From: an uncultured Bacilli bacterium
GTDB taxonomy: Bacteria; Bacillota_I; Bacilli_A; RF39; UBA660
Direction: 5' to 3'
Length of the DNA stretch: 47,906 nucleotides
NCBI GenBank assembly: GCA_910577075.1
Contig: CAJTKV010000007.1
Location: 1-47,906, forward strand
Shown here: positions 24,053 through 32,609 of the stretch, piece after piece
Numbering within the stretch: position 1 is the first letter of the stretch
Layout: each line of letters starts with the position of its first letter
Notes under the pieces: model-generated
The model's input: only the letters and a program-made list of their open reading frames with translations
Told to the model about the DNA's origin: nothing
Databases searched by the model: none
Made by a program: the position numbers and the translations under genes

Positions 24053-24964
24053 ATGTTTGAAGACATTGAAAATTTATATGATGATATTTTAAACACTACT
24101 AAAAATTGTGATGAGTGTTTAAAAATATTCGAAGGAATAAAGGGTTCTACTATATGTATTGGTGTAGGAGGATCCAAAGTTGTAGCTAAGTTTGCCGAAA
24201 AAATATTAGCTAAAAAGAACAAGTTGATATCCAATACTATGGAACCATATAGTTTTAATCACTTTGATTATCAACTATATGAAAATATCTTTATCTGTTC
24301 CCATAGTGGAAAGAACTATGGTGTAAAAGCCTGCTTAGATAATAACTTAAAAAAATATTTATTGACAACGAGAAAGAGTAATATAAAAGATGAAGTTATC
24401 ATCAATTATACCATGCCTAATCGTAAGAGTTTTATTTCCATAAGTGATACGCTTATTCCTATGGCTATTATGTTAAAATACTATTTAGGAGACAAGTTTA
24501 ATAAGACCATAGATAAAATATTTGCATCAATTGATAAAAATCTAACTTTATCAAATGAAAGTACAATCAATATTTATACGGGCTTTGATTCGGAAACATC
24601 CTCCTTCTTTTTAGAGTCTACTCTAATTGAATCGGGATTAAATGCTCCAATAGTAAATTATAAATACGATTATTGTCATGGACGAAGTACGATTAATAAG
24701 GCTCATCAAAATGAAGCAATTATTTTGGGGAGTCATAAGTCTGATTTAGATAAAACTCTAGTGCATATTTTAAAAAAATCCATGAAAGAAATAGTCGTAC
24801 TTAAGAAAATTAGTAAAGATGATATAATCAATGACTTTTACTTTACTCTTTCTAGTATTTATCTAGTTGCTAATTTGGCGAAAAATAAAAAAATAGATTT
24901 AAAAAATATTGATTATGATCATGATTGTGTAAAAGAATTATATTATTTTAAAGGAAGTATGTAA
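24053..24964 (+). CDS. SIS-domain phosphosugar-binding protein
   Basis: About 303 residues. The N-terminal SIS domain shows STICIGVGGSKVVAKFAEKIL near residue 35 and NIFICSHSGKNYGVKAC near 80, the usual SGxS-like phosphosugar loop with Gly-Lys here. A second, weaker SIS-like half follows (IYTGFDSETSSFFLESTLIESG). SIS proteins isomerise or deglycate phosphosugars, or sense them. Its stop is 1 nt before the PfkB kinase start, so the pair should act on one sugar derivative, similar in logic to fructosamine deglycase plus kinase. ATG 24053 is chosen; GTG 24044 is in the SD. Confidence 0.72.
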   Translation: MFEDIENLYDDILNTTKNCDECLKIFEGIKGSTICIGVGGSKVVAKFAEKILAKKNKLISNTMEPYSFNHFDYQLYENIFICSHSGKNYGVKACLDNNLKKYLLTTRKSNIKDEVIINYTMPNRKSFISISDTLIPMAIMLKYYLGDKFNKTIDKIFASIDKNLTLSNESTINIYTGFDSETSSFFLESTLIESGLNAPIVNYKYDYCHGRSTINKAHQNEAIILGSHKSDLDKTLVHILKKSMKEIVVLKKISKDDIINDFYFTLSSIYLVANLAKNKKIDLKNIDYDHDCVKELYYFKGSM

Positions 24965-24965
24965 G

Positions 24966-25880
24966 ATGAGAATAATAAGTTTTGATGATATGTATGTTGA
25001 TTATTATATGAAAGATGGCGAATTAATAGGTCTATGTGGTGGCAAGACAAGTGCCAACATTTTAGTTAATTTATCTCCCTATTTTAAGACGGCTTTTTTC
25101 GGACAATGTGGCAACGATGCCAAGGGTGATTTAGCTATTGCATCTCTTGCTCTTCACGATATCGACACCAGTAATATAAAGAGGATCGAAGGGGAGACCA
25201 AGGCCTTCTTTTTAGACAATAATAAATATTCTAAAGAGTGTCCTTACTGTCATCGTGAAGTCGGATATTCCAAGAAATTATTAGATATTGAAAGTATTAT
25301 TTCTCATATTGAAGAAAGTGATGTTATCATTGTCGATAACTTAAAGACTAGCACTCTTAAAATTCTCGCATCAGTACCTAATAAAGCCTTCCTTGATCTT
25401 GGATACTTAGGAAGCTTATTATATTCATCACTAGATGAAATAGTAGAAATGCTAGGTAATCGTTTTGAAATAATTAGCATGAATAAAAGAGTATATGATT
25501 GCCTAAAACATAAATTCGCTATTGATTCAACGGATCTTTATGATCTACTAAATCCCAAGATATTAATCATTACCAAGGGTGAAAAGGGTTGTGATATTAT
25601 CGTCAATGGCGAATTTATCAAAAAGGAAATAGAAACCCCTGCCAAGGTCGTTGATCCCAATGGTGCAGGAGATGCCTTCTTTGCCGAATTTATTCGCACC
25701 TATTTGGAAAGTGAATGCATAAACGAAGCGATGATTAGCAAGGCCTATATGCGTGCTAGTATTGCGGCTTCTTTAGTTGTAAGCGTCGTAGGTGCAAGGA
25801 GTACTCATAATCCTCTATACCACATTGAAAACTATGAAGAGTGTATTTGCAAAAAATTTAGCATTAGAGAAAAATATTAA
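24966..25880 (+). CDS. PfkB/ribokinase family carbohydrate kinase
   Basis: 304 residues. The N-terminal glycine pair sits in GLCGGKTSANI near residue 23, and the second PfkB signature VVDPNGAGDAFFAEF holds the catalytic base D236. An insertion in the lid region carries C92-P-Y-C95-H96, which looks like half of a zinc site and is not usual for ribokinases. The family phosphorylates sugars, nucleosides or fructosamines. It is directly coupled to the SIS gene (TAAG then ATG), which suggests sequential steps on one substrate. Substrate is not identifiable. Confidence 0.85.
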   Translation: MRIISFDDMYVDYYMKDGELIGLCGGKTSANILVNLSPYFKTAFFGQCGNDAKGDLAIASLALHDIDTSNIKRIEGETKAFFLDNNKYSKECPYCHREVGYSKKLLDIESIISHIEESDVIIVDNLKTSTLKILASVPNKAFLDLGYLGSLLYSSLDEIVEMLGNRFEIISMNKRVYDCLKHKFAIDSTDLYDLLNPKILIITKGEKGCDIIVNGEFIKKEIETPAKVVDPNGAGDAFFAEFIRTYLESECINEAMISKAYMRASIAASLVVSVVGARSTHNPLYHIENYEECICKKFSIREKY

Positions 25881-25909
25881 TAAATATAGATATTAGAGAT
25901 ATTATATAG

Positions 25910-25915
25910 TATAAT
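25910..25915 (+). promoter_or_regulatory. -10 box before the ABC exporter gene
   Basis: TATAAT 22 nt before ATG 25938, without the TG extension. No good -35 is seen. Confidence 0.4.
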
Positions 25916-25937
25916 AAATATACTTGGAGATAAGTAT

Positions 25938-27512
25938 ATGAAAAATTATTTAAATAATCATGAAAAATTTAATATTATTCTTTTAGGTATTTTTAAGACA
26001 TTTATATATGTATGTTGGATTCTATTTGCCTTTATTTTTGCCTATTTTATAAATCATGATATAAGAGATGATCGTACAATAGGGTTAATTATCGTTCTTT
26101 TAGTTATCTATACTATTAGAAATATTTTAAAAAAACTCTATAAAGATCAATCTTACAAGAGTTATCATAAATTAAAACATAATATTGAAGTTTCGTACTT
26201 CAAAAAAATCAAACAAATAGATAATGAAAATCTCGTTAATATTGATGGTGATAATTTATCTAAAAAAATACTTGAATATTCCTATGTTCAAACCAAAAAG
26301 ATCAATGATATAATTGAATTTATTATTCCATCAATTATCTGCTTGCTAATTTTCTTTTTGGGTCTTATAAATATCAATGTCATTTTAGCTATCTTTATTG
26401 CTCTATTATTATTGATAATGCAGATAATCCGCTATTGTCTTCTAAAAAATAATAAATTCGAAAAAATAAGTAGTAATTATAATGATATGTTAGTTGATTT
26501 TATAAAGAAAATAATGACTATAAAAAAGTTGAATATCTTTAGTTTCTGTGAAGATAAACTTGATAAAAATGACGAAAGCGATATTATTATTCTCAAGAAT
26601 AATGATGTTTCTCCTGATCTCTTTTTTTCGACAAGTTTAACTATCATCTTAACCATTGTTTTTATTAGTTGTTTTCTAATTTTAAGGAACAATGATGACA
26701 TGCTTGGATATTTGCTCTTCTTTATCATTTTAATTTTTAAACTACAAAATCTTTTATATGAACTAATACCTGCAATAAATAATATTTTAGCTATTAAAAA
26801 TATAAAATTGGAACTAGATAAATATTTCTCTAATACAGTCGATTACAAATATAATCATAATTGGAAAAAAATCAATATCGACAGTGGAACTGTACAATAC
26901 AAAGATAATGATATAACGATTAAAATACCTAATTTCGAATTTATTAAAGGAGATCAAGTTAGCATAATTGGAAAAAGTGGAGAGGGTAAATCGACCATTC
27001 TAAACATTTTAAGTGGTATAGATAAATTAGACACAGGCGTCTTAAGTATTGATGATGTTCGCTCAACTAAACTTTTAGAAGTTGTCTATCTATCTTCACA
27101 AGTGGAATTATTTAATATCTCTTTAAGGGCGAATCTAAGACTAGATAAAAAAGTAAGTGATGAAGAATTGCTAAATTACATAAAAGAACTAGGATTAATG
27201 GGATGGTATAATACCTTGCCCAAGGGTTTAGATACGATAATTCACAGTGATTATATCAACAATGCTCCATCGGTAATTGCTCGCTTGAACATCATTAGAG
27301 GTATCATTTTAAATAAAGAGATATACTTCTTTGACGATCCAACTAAAAATATGGATTTAGATACGGAAAAGATAATCGTGACTGTCCTTAAAAAATATTT
27401 CAAGAAAAAGAGCTTCATTATTATTACTGATCGACCAATACTAACGACTATTTGTAAAAAACACTACTTTATGAAAAAACATACATTATTAGATAAAGAA
27501 CCTTTACTATAA
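25938..27512 (+). CDS. ABC exporter-like protein with degenerate NBD
   Basis: 524 residues. About six transmembrane helices (residues 10-285) precede a nucleotide-binding domain. Walker A is intact (GKSGEGKST, about 345-353) and a Q-loop glutamine is seen (YLSSQ). The signature LSGGQ is replaced by NNAPS, the Walker B catalytic glutamate is aspartate (FFDDPT, D467), and the H-loop histidine is absent (IIITDRP). It may bind ATP but hydrolyse it poorly, or work only in a heterodimer. No partner with a normal NBD is adjacent. It follows the SIS/PfkB pair after 57 nt. Confidence 0.8.
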   Translation: MKNYLNNHEKFNIILLGIFKTFIYVCWILFAFIFAYFINHDIRDDRTIGLIIVLLVIYTIRNILKKLYKDQSYKSYHKLKHNIEVSYFKKIKQIDNENLVNIDGDNLSKKILEYSYVQTKKINDIIEFIIPSIICLLIFFLGLININVILAIFIALLLLIMQIIRYCLLKNNKFEKISSNYNDMLVDFIKKIMTIKKLNIFSFCEDKLDKNDESDIIILKNNDVSPDLFFSTSLTIILTIVFISCFLILRNNDDMLGYLLFFIILIFKLQNLLYELIPAINNILAIKNIKLELDKYFSNTVDYKYNHNWKKINIDSGTVQYKDNDITIKIPNFEFIKGDQVSIIGKSGEGKSTILNILSGIDKLDTGVLSIDDVRSTKLLEVVYLSSQVELFNISLRANLRLDKKVSDEELLNYIKELGLMGWYNTLPKGLDTIIHSDYINNAPSVIARLNIIRGIILNKEIYFFDDPTKNMDLDTEKIIVTVLKKYFKKKSFIIITDRPILTTICKKHYFMKKHTLLDKEPLL

Positions 27513-27532
27513 TTATAATAGGTTCTTTTTAT
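27495..27532 (+). terminator. Terminator overlapping the ABC gene end
   Basis: 9-bp stem AAAGAACCT (27495-27503) and AGGTTCTTT (27520-27528), then TTATTTT. Confidence 0.78.
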
Positions 27533-27545
27533 TTTCACATATAGA

Positions 27546-27554
27546 TGATAAAAT
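27546..27554 (+). promoter_or_regulatory. Extended -10 promoter of the membrane protein gene
   Basis: TGA followed by TAAAAT, 25 nt before ATG 27580. Confidence 0.5.
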
Positions 27555-27579
27555 ATAGAAGAAAAGTGAAGTGATAAAT

Positions 27580-28644
27580 ATGAAAGAAATCCCAAAGCAA
27601 AATTTTCTTTTTGTAATTGTATTAGTTATCGCCTGCATTATTGAGGCTATGCTCTTTTTATTCATTCCCAAATATATAAATAATTCTATTACCTATAGCA
27701 TTGAAAAAAAAGGCGTTAAAACTTATATACCAGAAATAATATCCACGCGTTCCATGAATTCTTTTGTTTCAATATTACAAGACGATAAAATAAAAAATTA
27801 TTATGAGTTAATTGAAAAAGAAGATAAGAATTATGTGGAAAAGTATGATGTTTTAAACAATCAAGCTATTTATGTATTAAAAAAAATCAAAAAAGATGAA
27901 AAGAAACAACTAAATGAATTACTTCTAAAAGCCACCTCACTTTATACAATGTTCAATCAAAGTGAAGAATTAAAGAATATGAATTTCAAACCAGATGCCA
28001 CAGTTATTAATTACTATATGGGTCTAACCGAAGACAATGAAATCAAGAAGATATATTCTTCTTATGAAAATCTCGACAAGAATAAAAAAGAAGAATATGC
28101 CATATCCTTTGTCTTAGAAGAATACGAATATTTGCACTTTGATTTTCAAAATATAAGAAGACAATACCTTCATAAAGCGAGTATAAGTGTTTTATTGCTA
28201 ATGGCCATTACTATAGCTTTAACGCTTATCATAAAATATGTAGCAAGAATTATAAACAAAACTATTCCGAATAAAAAACATTATTTTATTATTCTAAAAA
28301 ATGCTATACCCCTTCCTATAATATTAATTGGGGCATTAGTTAATATTATAATAACTAATAAAATGTGGTTGATTGATGTATTTATTGGTATTGTATTGCT
28401 ATCATTAATTATTCTGTTTTTTAAAAAGAAGATATTGCCGATTTTAAAAAATAAAAATAATTGTTTAAAAATACTAAATCTAATTTACCCAGTAACATTA
28501 TTGCTTATCTCGCTAATTGGAATTATCATTATGCTGATGGTACCTAGCCAAGCTAAGATAGCAAATGTAATACTTCTTACTAGTTATATGCTAGAGATAT
28601 TTATGTCATTAATAATTATTGGAATACTAAAATTAATTAAATAA
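27580..28644 (+). CDS. Polytopic membrane protein with large ectodomain
   Basis: About 354 residues. One N-terminal helix (about 10-32) is followed by a 165-residue charged hydrophilic domain, then about five hydrophobic helices (about 200-222, 242-260, 263-283, 303-325, 328-352). With standard topology the large loop is extracellular. This could be a degenerate permease or an accessory subunit for the ABC protein before it, but I recognise no family. The start is ATG 27580 with an AAGTGA SD; GTG 27571 lies in that SD. It has its own promoter and terminator. Confidence 0.68.
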   Translation: MKEIPKQNFLFVIVLVIACIIEAMLFLFIPKYINNSITYSIEKKGVKTYIPEIISTRSMNSFVSILQDDKIKNYYELIEKEDKNYVEKYDVLNNQAIYVLKKIKKDEKKQLNELLLKATSLYTMFNQSEELKNMNFKPDATVINYYMGLTEDNEIKKIYSSYENLDKNKKEEYAISFVLEEYEYLHFDFQNIRRQYLHKASISVLLLMAITIALTLIIKYVARIINKTIPNKKHYFIILKNAIPLPIILIGALVNIIITNKMWLIDVFIGIVLLSLIILFFKKKILPILKNKNNCLKILNLIYPVTLLLISLIGIIIMLMVPSQAKIANVILLTSYMLEIFMSLIIIGILKLIK

Positions 28645-28676
28645 AAAGTCAGATTCAATTTCCATCTGATTTTTAT
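28644..28676 (+). terminator. Terminator
   Basis: Stem TCAGAT (28649-28654) and ATCTGA (28664-28669), extended by A/T pairs, then TTTTTA. Confidence 0.78.
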
Positions 28677-28866
28677 TATGCTATAAATTAATTGATTTCA
28701 GTGTCCGTTTATCTTTATTATGGACAATATATATTTCTTTTAAATTTGAACGCCAAGATGATTAGTCAAGTCGTTTACCTAAATACTAATATTGGTAAGC
28801 CTGGAGGAAGTAGAATAAGTATCAGTTCTTATATTTTAGGAACATAGATTAATGTTTAATTATAAT
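28677..28866. other. Gene-free stretch before the candidate toxin locus
   Basis: No start codon with an SD gives a credible frame on either strand. A weak hairpin GTTTACC...GGTAAGC (about 28774-28800) and a GGAGG at about 28803 without a following start codon are visible. It may be a decayed gene or small RNA, but I cannot name it. Confidence 0.35.
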
Positions 28867-28907
28867 AAAAAAAAGATAATACATCCTTGAATATTAGTAT
28901 TATCTTT
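28867..28907 (-). terminator. Reverse-strand terminator of the candidate toxin mRNA
   Basis: Stem of 11 bp, AAAGATAATAC (28872-28882) and GTATTATCTTT (28897-28907). The forward A-run before it gives a U-run only to the reverse transcript, so it terminates leftward transcription from the 29077 peptide gene. Confidence 0.8.
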
Positions 28908-28915
28908 GATAAACT
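28887..28915 (+). promoter_or_regulatory. Promoter of the candidate antisense RNA
   Basis: TTGAAT (28887-28892), 17-nt spacer, TAAACT (28910-28915) with TGA directly before it. The -35 lies in the loop of the opposing terminator. Confidence 0.6.
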
Positions 28916-28921
28916 TAAATT

Positions 28922-29003
28922 GTGAGAGGCATTACATTGCAAGTTTGATGCCTACCACGGTTTAGTTGGCATCTTTATTCAAATGAGTAAAGATGTTTTA
29001 TTT
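28922..29003 (+). ncRNA. Candidate antisense antitoxin RNA of about 80 nt
   Basis: The predicted transcript starts about 7 nt after the -10 at 28915. It ends at a perfect 8-bp terminator stem, CATCTTTA (28970-28977) and TAAAGATG (28988-28995), with TTTTATTTT. The RNA contains GGCAT (28928), GATGCC (28947) and GGCATC (28968), so GATGCC can pair with either neighbour in mutually exclusive hairpins. It is fully complementary to the 3' untranslated part of the reverse-strand peptide mRNA and ends at its stop codon. This is the geometry of TxpA/RatA and Fst type I systems. No coding frame is seen in it. Confidence 0.55.
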
Positions 29004-29005
29004 TG

Positions 29006-29077
29006 TTACTGTAAAAGTAATAAAATAATTATGACAACTAGTAAGAAAACTAATAAAGTTAATTCACTCTTAGTCAT
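29006..29077 (-). CDS. Candidate type I toxin, 23-residue hydrophobic peptide
   Basis: The frame encodes a short polar start MTKSELT followed by an uninterrupted hydrophobic stretch of Leu, Val, Ile and Phe ending LLLLQ, long enough for one membrane span. SD GGAGG lies 8 nt before this ATG. An in-frame ATG at 29083 is only 2 nt from the SD and is rejected. The mRNA would run left through its 3' region to the terminator at 28907-28867, overlapping a convergent antisense RNA. Small membrane peptides with this layout are type I toxins that depolarise membranes. I do not recognise a named family. The peptide's own promoter is not clear. Confidence 0.6.
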   Translation of the reverse strand: MTKSELTLLVFLLVVIIILLLLQ

Positions 29078-29180
29078 AATCATGACCTCCATAATAAAAC
29101 CCCTGATGGCCGTCAATAGTTTCGACAAAATAAGCTAAAAAAATTTTTTAACATTTATCTTGGTTAGCAATATTTATTCG

Positions 29181-29189
29181 TGGTATACT
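29181..29189 (+). promoter_or_regulatory. Extended -10 promoter of polA
   Basis: TGG followed by TATACT, 17 nt before the polA ATG; AGGTGATAAT is the SD. Confidence 0.55.
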
Positions 29190-29205
29190 TATATTAGGTG
29201 ATAAT

Positions 29206-31761
29206 ATGGCAAAAAAAATCGTCTTAGTCGATGGAAATAATTTAGTATATCGTAGCTATTATGCCACAGCATATACGGGTAATTTAATGATGAATTCAAA
29301 AGGTGTTGCAACTAATGCCCTATATGGATTTGCTCAGATGATTAATAAGATAATAGATGAAGAACAACCTGAATATATGTGCGTTGCTTTTGATACTGGT
29401 CTAAATTTTAGACATCGTGAATATAAGGATTATAAAGCTAATCGCGGGGAAACGCCAACAGAGTTATTAAATCAATTACCTCTTGCTCGTAAACTTTTAG
29501 ACGCAATGGGAATATTTAGCATAAATGTTTTAGATTATGAAGGTGATGATATAGTCGGAACATTAGCCAAAAGAGCTGATGAAGATGCCGATTGGGATGC
29601 CTTACTTATATCAAGTGATCACGACTATATGCAACTTATAACAGACGTCGTTACTTTAAAATTGATTAAATCAAAAGATTTCATAAAATATAATCCCGTT
29701 AATTTCAAAGAAGAATATGGAATAGAGCCCATAAGAGTAATTGATTTGAAGGCTCTAATGGGCGATTCTTCTGATAATATTCCCGGAGTGCCAGGAATAG
29801 GTGAAAAGACCGCCTTAAAATTATTAGTTGAATATGGAAGTCTAGATAACCTATATGCTAACATTGATTCTGTGAAGGGCAAACTAAAAGATAAATTACT
29901 CGAAAATAAAGAATCAGCTTATCTGTCCTATAAATTAGCGACAATATGTACGTCAGTTCCAATTAATAATACTTTTGAAGATATGAAGTACAATGGACCA
30001 ACAGAGGAATTAGATGCCTTCTATCGAGAAGTAGAATTTTTCTCTTTAATAAAGAAACAAAAGCCTGTTAAAAAGGTGGAAATTGAGAATAATTCTAAAA
30101 TCTTAGATGATGTCAAAGAAATAAGATTAGATAAACAAATCGCCTATTATATAGAATGTGATAAAGAGAATTATCATGAAGGTCAAATTCTCGGTATGGG
30201 TCTTTTTGATGGAACCAATTTATTTTATGTCGATAAAGATAAAATCGATGAAGTGCTGAATTATACTAAGGATGTTCCAAAATATACCTATGATTTAAAG
30301 AAAAATATTGTCCTTTTAAATAATTTTGAAACCAATACAATTTATGATATGAGTATTGTTACTTATCTTTTAAATAAAAATGAAAAAGATGATATCGCTA
30401 TCCTTATGAATAATGATGGCATAAATGTAGCAAGCTATCATGATATTATAAAGCAAAATATGGATATTAAATCAATAGTAACATTGAAGGCGAAATATAT
30501 TTATGATTTGCACGATAAATTAGTCGATGACTTGAGAAGTGAAGAAATGTATTCTCTTTATGAAGATATTGAGCATCCTTTGATAACCGTACTTGCTCGT
30601 ATGGAAATTAATGGCATAAAGTGCGATAAGGACATTTTAGACTCAATGAAAAAGGAGATCAAGAGTAAAATTGATGACTTAGAAAAAGAGATATATTTAG
30701 AGTGTGGTGTCGAATTTAATATTTCTTCTCCTAAGCAACTTGGCGATGTCTTGTTTGAGACTCTGGGGTTACCTGGTGGCAAAAAGGGTGCAACAGGATA
30801 TAAGACAGGAGCAGAGGTGTTAGAAAAATTGGTCGGATTACATCCGGTTATAGAACACGTATTGGAATATCGCAATTTAACTAAATTATATAGTACATAT
30901 CTAGAAGGATTAAATAAATTTATTCATGAAGATGGTAAGATTCATACGATTTATAAGCAAGCCTTAACGCGAACAGGACGTCTTTCATCAGTTGATCCAA
31001 ACTTACAAAATATTCCTGCTAGAGATGAATTGGGAAAATTAATCCGCAAAGCTTTCTTGCCAGAAAATCAAGAATTTTTATCCGCCGATTACTCTCAAAT
31101 TGAACTTAGAATACTTGCTCACATTTCAGATTCCAAAGAACTTATTGCTGCCTTTGTTAACCGTGATGATATTCACACTAAAGTTGCAGCAGATATCTTT
31201 AATAAACCGATGAGTGAGGTAACTAAAAAGGAAAGAAGTATGGCAAAAGCCGTAATATTTGGCATTGTCTATGGAATAAGTGGAATTGGACTAGGTGAAA
31301 ATATCGGCATGTCTTCTAGAGAAGCTAAAAAGTTTATTGATAAATATTATGAAATATATCCTGGAGTAAAAAATTATATGAACTTAGTCGTTAAGGATGC
31401 CTATGATGCTGGTTATGTTCGAACACTTTATAATCGTAAACGCTACATAGATGAATTATTTAGTAGCAATGGAATGGTAAGAAGAAGTGGCGAGAGAATA
31501 GCTCTTAATACTCCTATTCAGGGAACTAGTGCAGATATTATTAAAAAAGCTATGGTTGAGATTGATAAGGCATTCCTCTACAATAATATCCAGAGTAAAA
31601 TGCTCCTTCAAATTCACGACGAATTGGTATTTGATGTCCTTGCTAGTGAAAAGGAAAAAGTAGCTGACATCGTTAAGACAATTATGGAATCAACCGTTAA
31701 ATTATCTGTTCCATTAAAGGTAAGCACCGATTTTGGAACGGATTTATATGAGACAAAGTAA
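29206..31761 (+). CDS. polA: DNA polymerase I
   Basis: 851 residues, for Okazaki fragment maturation and repair synthesis. The N-terminal 5'-3' exonuclease is intact: MAKKIVLVDGNNLVYRSYYA, YEGDDIVG, and the DSSDNIPGVPGIGEKTA helix-hairpin-helix. The middle (about 300-420) is a short remnant of the 3'-5' proofreading domain without its DxE metal motifs, as in Bacillus-type Pol I. The polymerase motifs are DPNLQNIP, the catalytic SADYSQIELR, the O-helix AKAVIFGIVYG, and IHDELVFDV. It is followed after 49 nt by an unknown gene and then mutM, a repair cluster similar to polA-mutM of Bacillus. Confidence 0.97.
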   Translation: MAKKIVLVDGNNLVYRSYYATAYTGNLMMNSKGVATNALYGFAQMINKIIDEEQPEYMCVAFDTGLNFRHREYKDYKANRGETPTELLNQLPLARKLLDAMGIFSINVLDYEGDDIVGTLAKRADEDADWDALLISSDHDYMQLITDVVTLKLIKSKDFIKYNPVNFKEEYGIEPIRVIDLKALMGDSSDNIPGVPGIGEKTALKLLVEYGSLDNLYANIDSVKGKLKDKLLENKESAYLSYKLATICTSVPINNTFEDMKYNGPTEELDAFYREVEFFSLIKKQKPVKKVEIENNSKILDDVKEIRLDKQIAYYIECDKENYHEGQILGMGLFDGTNLFYVDKDKIDEVLNYTKDVPKYTYDLKKNIVLLNNFETNTIYDMSIVTYLLNKNEKDDIAILMNNDGINVASYHDIIKQNMDIKSIVTLKAKYIYDLHDKLVDDLRSEEMYSLYEDIEHPLITVLARMEINGIKCDKDILDSMKKEIKSKIDDLEKEIYLECGVEFNISSPKQLGDVLFETLGLPGGKKGATGYKTGAEVLEKLVGLHPVIEHVLEYRNLTKLYSTYLEGLNKFIHEDGKIHTIYKQALTRTGRLSSVDPNLQNIPARDELGKLIRKAFLPENQEFLSADYSQIELRILAHISDSKELIAAFVNRDDIHTKVAADIFNKPMSEVTKKERSMAKAVIFGIVYGISGIGLGENIGMSSREAKKFIDKYYEIYPGVKNYMNLVVKDAYDAGYVRTLYNRKRYIDELFSSNGMVRRSGERIALNTPIQGTSADIIKKAMVEIDKAFLYNNIQSKMLLQIHDELVFDVLASEKEKVADIVKTIMESTVKLSVPLKVSTDFGTDLYETK

Positions 31762-31810
31762 TTGACTAATATAAATTAAAAAGTTAGAATAGTAATTTGA
31801 GGTGATAATA

Positions 31811-32605
31811 GTGCAACCATTAGAAGTGAAAACACAAAAAGAAGTATTAAAGATATTTGATGATTATCGTTTATCTGATAGATTAGCTGATAAAAAGTTT
31901 ATTACCAATATTTTAGATATCCTTAATCAGGATACATCGATAGATAATCGCATTCCCTATGAAATAAAAAATAATATTTTTGGAAAAAATTCTTACTATA
32001 AAAATGGCATTAATATTTTTAATGTTGGAGCTATAAGAAATTTCATATCTGATTTTCCTGAGATGTATCGCGAATATTATGATGAGGCTGATGATGCCAA
32101 AATTGCCAATACGTTTGCCATATATGAGATATTTTATAGATGCATGCAAATGATGCAACGTTTGGGAATCACTGGTAATTGTGAACTCGATAAAATGTAC
32201 TATGATTTGTATGCTTATATCGACAGCTTACCGCCATCTGTTTTAAAAAAATACATCCGCAAAAACAAGTGGACAGTTATGGATAGAAATGCCCGAATAG
32301 CCGCATTTAAAGAGATAAGTGAATTGCTCACTTTGTCTAATATACACATGATTTCCACTTTGCAATATTTATATTATTTAGGTGTCGGCTACAGGGATTG
32401 TGTTATTTCCCCTATGGCACATGAATATGAAAGGTTAGGTAGGGAATATAAGTATGATTTTTCCGCTCTATCTTTTATCGATGGCTTGGAAAATGGAGTT
32501 TTAGAAGATGAGGAAAAAATTGATAAGGCACTTTTAATGATTGATGAGGCATTTAATGATAAAAAAAGTCCAGGAAGTGTCTATTATGCATTGAGGAGGG
32601 AATGA
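31811..32605 (+). CDS. Unrecognised soluble protein between polA and mutM
   Basis: About 264 residues, helical and charged, with no signal peptide or membrane segment. Blocks that stand out are MYREYYDEADDAKIANTFA and YIDSLPPSVLKKYIRKNKW. I recognise no family. The start is taken as GTG 31811, because GAGGTG lies 6 nt upstream and the earlier in-frame GTG 31802 is part of that SD. It ends 4 nt before mutM and shares its transcript, so a role linked to DNA repair is possible only by position. Confidence 0.65.
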   Translation: MQPLEVKTQKEVLKIFDDYRLSDRLADKKFITNILDILNQDTSIDNRIPYEIKNNIFGKNSYYKNGINIFNVGAIRNFISDFPEMYREYYDEADDAKIANTFAIYEIFYRCMQMMQRLGITGNCELDKMYYDLYAYIDSLPPSVLKKYIRKNKWTVMDRNARIAAFKEISELLTLSNIHMISTLQYLYYLGVGYRDCVISPMAHEYERLGREYKYDFSALSFIDGLENGVLEDEEKIDKALLMIDEAFNDKKSPGSVYYALRRE

Positions 32606-32609
32606 TTGT

